Shown one piece after another: positions 1 through 7,132 of a stretch of 8,980 bases of DNA. Source of the stretch: CAIOZW01 sp049317725 (GTDB lineage: Bacteria > Acidobacteriota > Blastocatellia > RBC074); assembly GCA_049317725.1 (NCBI GenBank), contig JBMOHS010000160.1:1-8980 (forward strand). The letters run 5' to 3'. Position 1 is the first letter of the stretch. Every line of letters starts with the position of its first letter. The notes under the pieces were generated by a model. The model made no database searches, was not told where the DNA came from, and saw only the letters and a program-made list of their open reading frames with translations. A program made the position numbers and the translations under genes.

Positions 1-51
1 GGAACCTTCCCGGCGCGTGAGATCCAGTTCGCGATCAAGCTGCTCTTCTAA
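1..51 (+). CDS. C-terminal end of an outer-membrane beta-barrel protein, probably a TonB-dependent receptor (5' truncated by window)
   Basis: Frame 1 is open from the first base and reads GTFPAREIQFAIKLLF before a TAA stop. The alternating polar/hydrophobic pattern ending in Phe is that of a last beta-strand with the terminal aromatic residue recognised by the BAM machinery. The form 'R-x-IQF-x-LK-x-x-F' is familiar from the carboxypeptidase-regulatory-like/TonB-dependent receptors that are abundant in Acidobacteriota. Only 16 residues are visible, so the family call is pattern-based inference. The gene would lie in the outer membrane and take up large substrates, possibly oligosaccharides given the sugar-acid genes downstream. 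A strong terminator separates it from those genes, so it is probably a separate transcript. Confidence 0.55.
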   Translation, partial: GTFPAREIQFAIKLLF

Positions 52-73
52 GATCGGGCAGATCGATCTTACT

Positions 74-103
74 CCCCCCCGCGGCGGATGAGTCGCGGGA
101 GGG
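74..103 (+). repeat. GC-rich inverted repeat (hairpin) ahead of the terminator
   Basis: A run of seven C followed by GCG (74-83) pairs with CGCGGGAGGG (94-103) around a 10-nt loop, with a single mismatch. No T-run follows, so it is not itself an intrinsic terminator. Lying 22 nt after the stop codon and just before the real terminator, it may protect the 3' end of the upstream mRNA or act as a REP-like element. Its role is unknown. Confidence 0.4.
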
Positions 104-109
104 GCGGCA

Positions 110-162
110 GGGCGAGGCGCCACTCCGGGAGGCTGGAGTGGGGCCTCGCCCCTCTCCTTTTT
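110..162 (+). terminator. Strong rho-independent terminator of the upstream gene
   Basis: Positions 110-126 and 135-151 form a 17-bp stem with 16 of 17 pairs matched (the one mismatch is G119/G142) around an 8-nt loop. The stem is followed by CTCTCC and five T (158-162). This is a textbook intrinsic terminator for + strand transcription. It isolates the receptor-like gene at the left edge from the sugar-acid operon, so that operon should have its own promoter between about 163 and 269. Confidence 0.88.
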
Positions 163-269
163 GGTGCAGGGATGGTATGCTGCGCATCTGCAGGTGGGAT
201 CACCGCTCGAGTGAGGCCCGCAATCAACAACTGGATCGAGAATGAATCGTGGAAGGAACCGGGGAGCGG

Positions 270-924
<655 letters not shown>

Positions 925-926
<2 letters not shown>

Positions 927-934
927 GGGGAGGG
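925..934 (+). promoter_or_regulatory. Ribosome binding site fixing the GTG start of dgoK
   Basis: A purine-rich GAGGGGAGGG run overlaps the aldolase stop codon and lies just ahead of GTG 938. The next in-frame ATG (953) is 18 nt from this site, too far away. This supports the GTG start. Confidence 0.7.
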
Positions 935-937
935 ATC

Positions 938-1996
938 GTGGCCCAATCTTTGATGGCCCGTGCTGGAACCTGGATCGGCGTCGATCAAGGGACGACCAAC
1001 ACACGAGTCTGGTTGGTGGGGGGAGGAGAGGTCCGGTCGATCCGGCGGGTCCCGGTCGGGGTGCGCCAAACGGCGCAGGAGGGATCGGCGGTGGCCTTGC
1101 GGACGGCCCTCCGCGAAGCGATCGGCGAGGTGCAGACGGCCAGCGTCGAGCAGGGATGGTCTGAGCCGCCGGTGGCAGTCCTTGCCGCCGGGATGATCAA
1201 CTCTCCGCTCGGTCTGGGGGAAGTTCCCCACCAGCCCGCGCCAGCCGGGCTGCGTGATTTGGCCGCAGGTGCAGTCTGGAGACTCTTTCCGGAGATCACT
1301 CCACTCCCCTTTCTGATGGTGCCGGGCGTCCGCTCCGGCCCTCTCGGCTGTTCCCGGGAGGAGATCGGCACGACCGATGTCATGCGGGGGGAGGAGACGC
1401 TCTGTCTTGGCCTGCTGGCCTCGGGGAGGCTCCAGCCGGGTGGGACTCTCCTCAATCTCGGTTCGCACTGGAAGGTCATTCGGATCGATTCGCAGGGGCA
1501 GATTGCCGGGAGCCACACCTCCCTGGCGGGAGAGTTGATCCACGTCGTACAGACCCAGACGATTCTGGCCGGATCGGTTCCGGCGACGCGACCGGCTCAG
1601 CTCGACCCGGCGTGGTTGGCCGCTGGGATGGGTGAGGAGTCGCGCGCAGGCCTCCCGCGGGCGCTCTTCTGTGTTCGGCTCCTCGAACAGCGGCTGCCGG
1701 AGAGCACGCCGGACGAGCGGCTGGCCTATTTGGTGGGGGTGGTTCTGGGCGCGGAGGTCGAGGCCCTTGGTCGCCAAGGGCATCTCTCGAGTGGGCAGCC
1801 GGTTCTCCTGGCGGGGGGAGGCGTTCTGGCGGCGGCGTGGCGCGAGGTGCTCGCGCGGCGCGGGATTCCTGCCGCTCTCCTCTCCGAGCAGGAGGGGGAA
1901 GAGGCCCTCCGTGCCGGGCTGCAAGCGATTCTGGCCACGCGGGAAGACTGGCCGTCCCCAGTTGGTTCGATGACAAGAGATGGAGGCACCCATTGA
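938..1996 (+). CDS. dgoK: 2-dehydro-3-deoxygalactonokinase
   Basis: ATP-dependent sugar-acid kinase of the ASKHA fold that makes 2-keto-3-deoxy-6-phosphogalactonate from 2-keto-3-deoxygalactonate, the substrate of the aldolase encoded just upstream. Seen in the 352-aa product: the phosphate-1 loop IGVDQGTTNTRVWL (13-26), AGMI near 84-87, the family signature DVMRGEET (147-154), LLNLGSHWKVI (171-181, equivalent to the PGTHCKW segment of E. coli DgoK), the following AGEL (197-200), and the C-terminal nucleotide-site glycines LAGGG (291-295). It is longer than the E. coli protein (about 290 aa), mainly through added loops. The GTG start is chosen for the GGAGGG upstream. The gene follows the aldolase by 11 nt, and its TGA overlaps the TTG start of the next gene by 4 nt, indicating one polycistronic mRNA. 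No galactonate dehydratase, regulator or transporter is in the window. Confidence 0.93.
   Translation: MAQSLMARAGTWIGVDQGTTNTRVWLVGGGEVRSIRRVPVGVRQTAQEGSAVALRTALREAIGEVQTASVEQGWSEPPVAVLAAGMINSPLGLGEVPHQPAPAGLRDLAAGAVWRLFPEITPLPFLMVPGVRSGPLGCSREEIGTTDVMRGEETLCLGLLASGRLQPGGTLLNLGSHWKVIRIDSQGQIAGSHTSLAGELIHVVQTQTILAGSVPATRPAQLDPAWLAAGMGEESRAGLPRALFCVRLLEQRLPESTPDERLAYLVGVVLGAEVEALGRQGHLSSGQPVLLAGGGVLAAAWREVLARRGIPAALLSEQEGEEALRAGLQAILATREDWPSPVGSMTRDGGTH
1982..1986 (+). promoter_or_regulatory. Shine-Dalgarno GGAGG selecting the TTG start of the cytochrome gene
   Basis: A perfect GGAGG core inside the last codons of dgoK sits 6 nt before TTG 1993, whose codon shares bases with the dgoK stop (TTGA). 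A start there gives a basic N-terminus followed by a hydrophobic segment. The longest in-frame start (1837) would lack a signal sequence at its N-terminus and overlap dgoK by 160 nt. Confidence 0.75.
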
Positions 1997-4959
1997 AGAC
2001 AGAGTGGTCACGTGAAAGGGGTGGGAGAAAGCGACGGGTCGGTCGGATCGTCGGGATGGTCGGTCTCCTGCTGGTCCTGTTGAGCTTGGGGCTGGTGGGA
2101 CGGGAGTCAGCTTGGACCTCTCCGGTCGAGTCGGCTCCCGGTCCGGTCGAGTTCGGACGGGACGTGTTACCGATTCTCTCGACCCACTGCTTTGTGTGCC
2201 ACGGGCCCGACGAGCGGAATCGACAGGCTGGACTGCGCCTTGATCTTGAAGAGACGGCCAAGGCGGCGCGACGTCAAGGTGCCGCCATCGTTCCCGGTGA
2301 TCCTGGCCAGAGCTTGATCGTGCGCCGGATCGAGCACTCCAATCCCGATCTGGCCATGCCACCTTCGACCATCCCGCGTCGGGTAAGCCCTGAAGAGGTC
2401 GCCACCTTGCGCCGTTGGATTGCCGAGGGAGCGAAATGGGGCCGCCACTGGTCCTTCGAGCCGGTTCGCCGGCCACTCCTGACCAACGAGACACGCCATC
2501 CGATCGACCAGTTGGTCGACCGGACGCTGGCGACACGCGGCCTCCAGCGCCAACCGCTGGCCCCACCTCATCAGCAGGTACGCCGCCTCTGGCTTGATCT
2601 GATTGGTCTGCCGCCGCCGCCTGAGGTGGCGGACCGCTTTGCCGCCGACCCCAGCCCAGAGGCCTGGCGCCGTCTGGTCGACGACCTGCTCGCCCGCCCC
2701 CAATTTGGCGAGCACTGGGCACGAGTCTGGCTTGACCTCGCGCGCTATGCCGATACCAAGGGCTACGAGAAGGACCTCGGGCGGACCATCTGGCCGTGGC
2801 GGGACTGGATGGTCGACGCGCTCAACGCCGATCTGCCGCTCGATCGCCTGACGGAGCAGCTGCTCGCCGGCGACCTGCTCTCCGATTCCGATCAACGTCG
2901 CCGCATCGCCACCGCTTTCCATCGCAACACGATGACCAACGACGAGGGTGGGACCGACAACGAGGAGTTTCGCGTCGCGGCGGTCAAGGATCGGGTCGAT
3001 ACGACGCTGCAGGTCTGGATGGGGCTGACCGCGGGATGCGCCAAGTGCCACACCCACAAATACGACCCGATCTCCCATCGCGAGTACTATCAACTCTTCG
3101 CTATTTTCAATCAGACCGAGGATGCGGATCGCTCGGACGATGCTCCGACGCTCGATCTCTCCACCAGCGACCAACGGGCGACGCTCGAACGGCTCAAGAG
3201 CCACTTCACCACGCTCCAGGGGAAACTCCCCCCTCCGGAGTCGCAATTACCCCTCACCGCTCCCTGGCAACTCCTCGCCCCGCAGACGGTGGCGACCAGA
3301 GACGGCAGCACGCTCGCGGTCGATGCCGATGGCACCGTGACGGCGCTGGGCAAGTCCCCTCCCGAAGAGACCTACACGGTGACCTATCAGGTCCCGCCCG
3401 GGCGCTACACGGCCCTCCGGCTGGACGCCCTGCCGGAGCGGCTGGCCGACGAGCAGCAGGCGGTGGGTCGCAACAACTGGAAATCGCATTTCGTGCTGAC
3501 TGAACTGTCGCTCCGATGGGGGCAGGCTTCGCTGCGGATCAAACAGGCCCGGGCGGGCTATGCTGACAAAGCGGGTGCCCCCGCCGCTGTGATCGACGGG
3601 GACGAGCAGACCGGCTGGTCGGTGGAGGGGCGCGGACGTGAGCCTCACGCCCTGCTTCTGGAACTGGCCGAACCGCTGCTTGTCCGGGACGCGGGACGTC
3701 TCGAACTGGTCCTCTCCCAGCAGAAGGGAGACACGACGACACTGCGACGGTTTCGTCTTGCCGCCACTGCGGGGAGTCCGGCTCGCCTTGCGCTCCCCAC
3801 ATCCCCCTGGCGGAAGGTCTATGATCAACTGGCCAGGATCGAAGCGGAGCGCCAGCAGCTGGAAGAGGCAATCGTTCGCTTGCCGGTCATGCGCGAGCTG
3901 CCAGACGCGAAGCGGCGGGAGACCCATCTCCACGTGCGCGGCAACTTTCTCGAACCCGGAGAGCGGGTCATACCGGGAGTGCTGTCCTCTTTTCACCCCT
4001 TGCCGAAAGGGGCTCCGGCCGATCGTCGTGGCCTGGCCCGCTGGCTGGTCGACCCGGCCAACCCCTTGACACCCCGCGTCTGGGCCAATCGAATCTGGGC
4101 CCGCCTCTTCGGGGTTGGGTTGGTTGAGACGGAGGAGGACTTTGGCACGCAGGGAAGTCCTCCCAGCCATCCGGAGCTGCTCGACTGGTTGGCGGGGGAG
4201 TACCGCGACGGTGGCTGGTCGCTCAAGCAGCTTCTGCGGACGATCGTCACGAGTGAGACCTACCGGCAGTCCTCGACCGCCCCGGAATCCTTGCGGGAGA
4301 GCGATCCCGCCAATCGGCTGTTGGCGAGGGGCCCCCGGTACCGTCTCAGCGCCGAGGTGCTGCGCGACCAAGCCCTGGCCGTCGCTGGCCTCCTCTCGAC
4401 ACGAGTGGGAGGGCCGCCCGTCATGCCCCCACAGCCGGCAGGTCTCTGGCGCTCGACCTACAACACCCGTAAGTGGGTCGATGCCGAAGGGGAGGACCGC
4501 TACCGGCGGGGGCTCTATACCTATCTCAAGCGCACCACCCCCTATCCCTCGATGACGACGTTTGATGGCGGGAGCGGTGAGGTCTGCCAGATCCGTCGGA
4601 TCCGGACCAATACCCCACTCCAGGCACTGGTGACACTCAATGACCCGGTCTTTTGGGAGGCAGCCGGAGGATTGGCATCCCGGATGGTGCGGGAGGCACC
4701 GGCCACTCGCGAGCAGCGCCTCGCACACGGTCTGCGGCTCGCCTTGGTGCGCCCGCTTCGCCCGGGCGAGCTGACCCCTCTGCTGGCCCTCACCGTTGAG
4801 CTGGAGTCCTCCTTGGCGGCGCGGCCGGAGCAGGCGGCGGACCTCTTGCGCGCGGCCCGGGTGGAGGTTCCCTCGGGCCTTACCCCGGCCGAGATGGCGG
4901 CTGCCGTAGTGGCGGCGAGCGCCATCCTCAATCTCGACGAGCTGCTCAGCCGTGGCTGA
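1993..4959 (+). CDS. Exported PSCyt1-DUF1549-DUF1553 (PSD1) cytochrome c-like protein
   Basis: Large exported protein of 988 aa. Seen in order: a basic N-region (RKRRVGR, 12-18) and hydrophobic stretch (about 19-36), forming a Sec signal or membrane anchor. A Planctomycete-type cytochrome c domain (PSCyt1, about 52-150) follows, with haem motif CFVCH (Cys66, Cys69, His70) and candidate axial Met122 in AMPP. DUF1549 spans about 169-385 and includes a second CxxCH, CAKCH at 349-353. A poorly conserved region (about 440-600) has a galactose-binding-like look (IDGDEQTGW). DUF1553 spans about 647-930 (HVRGNF, PLTPRVWANRIW, NTPLQAL at 873-879), and the typical tail LNLDELL closes the protein. The family is usually paired with DUF1501 genes, as here. 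Its biochemical role is unknown; periplasmic electron transfer is inferred from the haem motifs. The TTG start is set by GGAGG at 1982-1986 and overlaps the dgoK stop by 4 nt, so translation is probably coupled. ATG 2056 is a weaker alternative. Confidence 0.92.
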   Translation: MKTEWSRERGGRKRRVGRIVGMVGLLLVLLSLGLVGRESAWTSPVESAPGPVEFGRDVLPILSTHCFVCHGPDERNRQAGLRLDLEETAKAARRQGAAIVPGDPGQSLIVRRIEHSNPDLAMPPSTIPRRVSPEEVATLRRWIAEGAKWGRHWSFEPVRRPLLTNETRHPIDQLVDRTLATRGLQRQPLAPPHQQVRRLWLDLIGLPPPPEVADRFAADPSPEAWRRLVDDLLARPQFGEHWARVWLDLARYADTKGYEKDLGRTIWPWRDWMVDALNADLPLDRLTEQLLAGDLLSDSDQRRRIATAFHRNTMTNDEGGTDNEEFRVAAVKDRVDTTLQVWMGLTAGCAKCHTHKYDPISHREYYQLFAIFNQTEDADRSDDAPTLDLSTSDQRATLERLKSHFTTLQGKLPPPESQLPLTAPWQLLAPQTVATRDGSTLAVDADGTVTALGKSPPEETYTVTYQVPPGRYTALRLDALPERLADEQQAVGRNNWKSHFVLTELSLRWGQASLRIKQARAGYADKAGAPAAVIDGDEQTGWSVEGRGREPHALLLELAEPLLVRDAGRLELVLSQQKGDTTTLRRFRLAATAGSPARLALPTSPWRKVYDQLARIEAERQQLEEAIVRLPVMRELPDAKRRETHLHVRGNFLEPGERVIPGVLSSFHPLPKGAPADRRGLARWLVDPANPLTPRVWANRIWARLFGVGLVETEEDFGTQGSPPSHPELLDWLAGEYRDGGWSLKQLLRTIVTSETYRQSSTAPESLRESDPANRLLARGPRYRLSAEVLRDQALAVAGLLSTRVGGPPVMPPQPAGLWRSTYNTRKWVDAEGEDRYRRGLYTYLKRTTPYPSMTTFDGGSGEVCQIRRIRTNTPLQALVTLNDPVFWEAAGGLASRMVREAPATREQRLAHGLRLALVRPLRPGELTPLLALTVELESSLAARPEQAADLLRAARVEVPSGLTPAEMAAAVVAASAILNLDELLSRG

Positions 4960-5001
4960 GTGACATCCCATTCTCTGGCACGATGACGGAAGGGAGAAGC
5001 C

Positions 5002-6507
5002 ATGATGGACCGATTCACCCGACAACAGACCTTGACCCGACGCCACTTTTTCCAGGGAGCGGGCCTCGGCCTCGGTGCGATGGCGCTGCAGCACCTGCTG
5101 GCCCGTGACGGGATTGCGCAGACGCCCCAGCCGGACAAGTCATTTCTGATCCGGCCACGGGCCAAACGCATCATCTACCTTCACATGGCGGGCTCCCCCT
5201 CCCAACTGGAACTCTTCGACTACAAACCGGAGCTGCGGAAGCTCCATCTGCAGGACGCGCCACCGTCTTTCCTGGAAGGGAAGCGTTTCGCCTTCATCAA
5301 GGGGGTTCCGAAGATGCTGGCGGCCCAGTTCGCCTTTGCCCGTCACGGGGAGAGTGGGCAGTGGGTCAGCGAGCTGCTGCCCCACTTCGCCAAGGTGGTC
5401 GACAAGGTCTCGATTCTGCGAACAGTCCACACCGATCAATTCAATCACGCCCCGGCGCAGCTCTTTGTGCAGACCGGCTCGCCGCGCCTTGGCAACCCTT
5501 CGTTCGGTTCGTGGGTCACCTATGGCGTTGGCAGCCTCAACGAGAATCTGCCGGGGTTCGTCGTCCTGCTCTCCGGTGGGAAGACGCCCGACGGCGGCAA
5601 ATCTCTTTGGGGATCGGGCTTTCTGCCGAGCGTCTACCAGGGGGTGCAGGCGCGCACCGAAGGGGATCCTGTGCTCTACCTGGGCAATCCGCCGGGAGTC
5701 GATCGGACCCTCCGCCGCCGCACCCTCGATGCGCTCACCGAGATGAACCAGGCGGAGTATCGCTCGACAGGCGACGCCGAGACCTTGACCCGTATCGCCC
5801 AGTATGAGCTGGCCTACCGCATGCAGATGGCCGTCCCGGAGGCCATGGATCTCACCCAGGAACCGAACCATATCCTCGAACTCTACGGGGCACGGCCGGG
5901 GCATCGCTCCGATGCGGAGAGCGCCGAGGATCCCCGGCTGCTCTATCGGGGTGACGACCCAACCTTTGCCAACAACTGTCTGCTGGCGCGTCGCCTCATC
6001 GAGCGTGGGGTTCGCTTCGTCCAGCTCTACGATTGGGGATGGGATCATCACGGAACCTCGCCCGGGGAGTCGATCGACGAGACCCTCCCGATCAAATGCC
6101 GGCAGGTGGATCGAGCCATGGCTGGCCTCCTCGTCGACCTCGAACAGCGGGGACTGCTCGACGAGACGCTCGTCGTCTGGGGGGGCGAATTTGGGCGCAC
6201 CCCGATGATGCAGAACAACGTCCGCACCGAACTCCGCAAGGGCTTTGTCGGTCGCGATCATCACACCAATGCCTTCACCATGTGGATGGCGGGTGGAGGC
6301 ATCAAGCCCGGTCTCGCCTATGGCCAGACGGACTCCTTTGGCTACCACCCCGTTGACCATTCGGTCAGCATTCGCGACCTCCAAGCGACATTGCTCCACC
6401 TGCTTGGTCTCGATCCCCACCGCTTTGCCTACCCTTACCAGGGCTTGCAGCAACGCCTCATCGGGCCAACCGATGAGGGACAGGTTCTGGCCGCTCTTCT
6501 CGCTTGA
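5002..6507 (+). CDS. DUF1501 protein with twin-arginine signal (sulfatase/alkaline-phosphatase-like fold)
   Basis: This 501-aa protein begins with a Tat-type signal: TRRHFF at 12-17 (Arg13, Arg14), then a glycine/alanine/leucine-rich stretch to about residue 34. Export in folded form is therefore expected. DUF1501 signatures are clear: HMAGSPSQLELFDYKP (61-76), VSILRTVHTDQFNHAP, a GGKTPDGG loop, YDWGWDHHG (343-351), WGGEFGRTP (393-401), DHHTNAFT, and a C-terminal LLHLLGLDP. The family belongs structurally to the alkaline-phosphatase/sulfatase superfamily, but its substrate is not known. It starts 42 nt after the cytochrome gene behind a good AGGGAG site 5 nt away (4991-4996), and a terminator follows it, making it the last gene of the operon. 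The classic sulfatase C-x-P-S/A-R maturation motif is absent, so it should not be called a sulfatase. Full-length and apparently intact. Confidence 0.93.
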   Translation: MMDRFTRQQTLTRRHFFQGAGLGLGAMALQHLLARDGIAQTPQPDKSFLIRPRAKRIIYLHMAGSPSQLELFDYKPELRKLHLQDAPPSFLEGKRFAFIKGVPKMLAAQFAFARHGESGQWVSELLPHFAKVVDKVSILRTVHTDQFNHAPAQLFVQTGSPRLGNPSFGSWVTYGVGSLNENLPGFVVLLSGGKTPDGGKSLWGSGFLPSVYQGVQARTEGDPVLYLGNPPGVDRTLRRRTLDALTEMNQAEYRSTGDAETLTRIAQYELAYRMQMAVPEAMDLTQEPNHILELYGARPGHRSDAESAEDPRLLYRGDDPTFANNCLLARRLIERGVRFVQLYDWGWDHHGTSPGESIDETLPIKCRQVDRAMAGLLVDLEQRGLLDETLVVWGGEFGRTPMMQNNVRTELRKGFVGRDHHTNAFTMWMAGGGIKPGLAYGQTDSFGYHPVDHSVSIRDLQATLLHLLGLDPHRFAYPYQGLQQRLIGPTDEGQVLAALLA

Positions 6508-6525
6508 GAATCGCTGCCACGTCAG

Positions 6526-6563
6526 CCGGAAAAGGCGAGATCTTCTTGCCTTTTCCGGGTTTT
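6526..6563 (+). terminator. Intrinsic terminator closing the dgoA-dgoK-PSCyt1-DUF1501 operon
   Basis: CCGGAAAAGGC (6526-6536) and GCCTTTTCCGG (6548-6558) form a perfect 11-bp stem with an 11-nt loop, followed by G and four T. It lies 18 nt after the DUF1501 stop. The T-run is short, but position and stem are convincing. Confidence 0.8.
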
Positions 6564-6647
6564 CGCGGCATAGTCCCCATCGTCCTGACAGCTCTCTCAT
6601 AGCCAGATCCAACAAATTCGACGGCGGGCAGCAGCCACTTCCCGCAG

Positions 6648-6673
6648 GTCTCCCCGTGTTGCAGGGGGGAGAC
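6648..6673 (+). other. Perfect 8-bp hairpin in the intergenic region before the small membrane protein
   Basis: GTCTCCCC (6648-6655) pairs exactly with GGGGAGAC (6666-6673) around a 10-nt loop. No T-run follows, so it is unlikely to be a terminator. It lies 115 nt before the next start codon, so it may be a structured leader element. The rest of the 280-nt gap (6508-6787) shows only the terminator above and no convincing gene or promoter. Confidence 0.35.
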
Positions 6674-6787
6674 GCCTGATCCTTGGCGTGCTTGCCACTC
6701 GCCATCGGGCCCAGACCGGGAAGAGATTGCCGAACCAGGAAAAGTCTCTCGTCCGCTGTCCAAGCAGACCCCCTGAGGGCTTTCGCG

Positions 6788-7003
6788 ATGGCGACGCGTA
6801 TTACCATCACAACGGATGAGGATCCTAAAAAACCTTCCTCCAATTTCGGGCTGAACTGTTGTCTTCTCCTGCTCGCCCTGGGTGGGGGAGTGGTCATCGT
6901 CAAGAGGCCGATTCTATTGCAGATGGGCAAACCTATCCTTCGCAAGCTCCTCGAGCTGATCCTGCTTCTTTTCAAGGCACTCTACACGTGGCTCCCGGAC
7001 TGA
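6788..7003 (+). CDS. Small orphan membrane protein (71 aa)
   Basis: I do not recognise a family. ATG 6788 is preceded by GAGGG (6775-6779) at 8-nt spacing. The product has a short polar, lysine-containing N-terminus (residues 1-19) and a hydrophobic segment FGLNCCLLLLALGGGVVIV (20-38) with adjacent Cys24-Cys25. A basic turn (KR, 39-40) and a second hydrophobic or amphipathic stretch (about 54-69, ending LYTWLP) follow. This suggests one transmembrane helix plus a membrane-lying helix, or a two-helix hairpin. An open frame extends upstream to 6683, but only the ATG gives an RBS and a sensible protein. Base use in its first half is somewhat more A/T-rich than in the neighbours (for example two consecutive AAA codons). 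It stands alone between a terminator and the DUF1479 gene, 129 nt downstream, and may share a transcript with that gene. Coding status is plausible, not proven. Confidence 0.55.
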   Translation: MATRITITTDEDPKKPSSNFGLNCCLLLLALGGGVVIVKRPILLQMGKPILRKLLELILLLFKALYTWLPD

Positions 7004-7132
7004 GAGAGGTGGGATCCGGTCTGGATTTTCTCGCGGCTCCGTGCCACGATCCTCTCGCGATGTATCAGGGGCGCACAGGGAGTCATTCTCAGTTCAGCCC
7101 CAGTTGATGGAGTGAGAGGAGCCAAGTCAGAG

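Noticed and set aside
1837..1992. N-terminal extension of the cytochrome gene back to 1837
   Set aside because: It would overlap dgoK by 160 nt, bury the signal sequence, and read as Arg/Ala/Gly-rich shadow; TTG 1993 has a perfect Shine-Dalgarno.
4977..4994. TGGCACG resembling a sigma-54 -24 element before DUF1501
   Set aside because: No TTGC follows at the required spacing, and the gene is inside an operon.
5002..6507. Calling the DUF1501 gene a sulfatase
   Set aside because: It shares the superfamily fold but lacks the C/S-x-P-S/A-R formylglycine motif; DUF1501 is the accurate label.
6546..6574. Possible promoter TTGCCT-17-CATAGT
   Set aside because: Poor match to both boxes (3 of 6 and 4 of 6), and it overlaps the terminator stem.
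6683..6701. Possible sigma-54 promoter (TTGGC...TTGCC)
   Set aside because: The distance between the GG and GC elements is 3 nt too short for the -24/-12 pattern.
7014..7029. Mini hairpin ATCC/GGAT plus TTT after the small protein
   Set aside because: A 4-bp stem is too weak to call a terminator.
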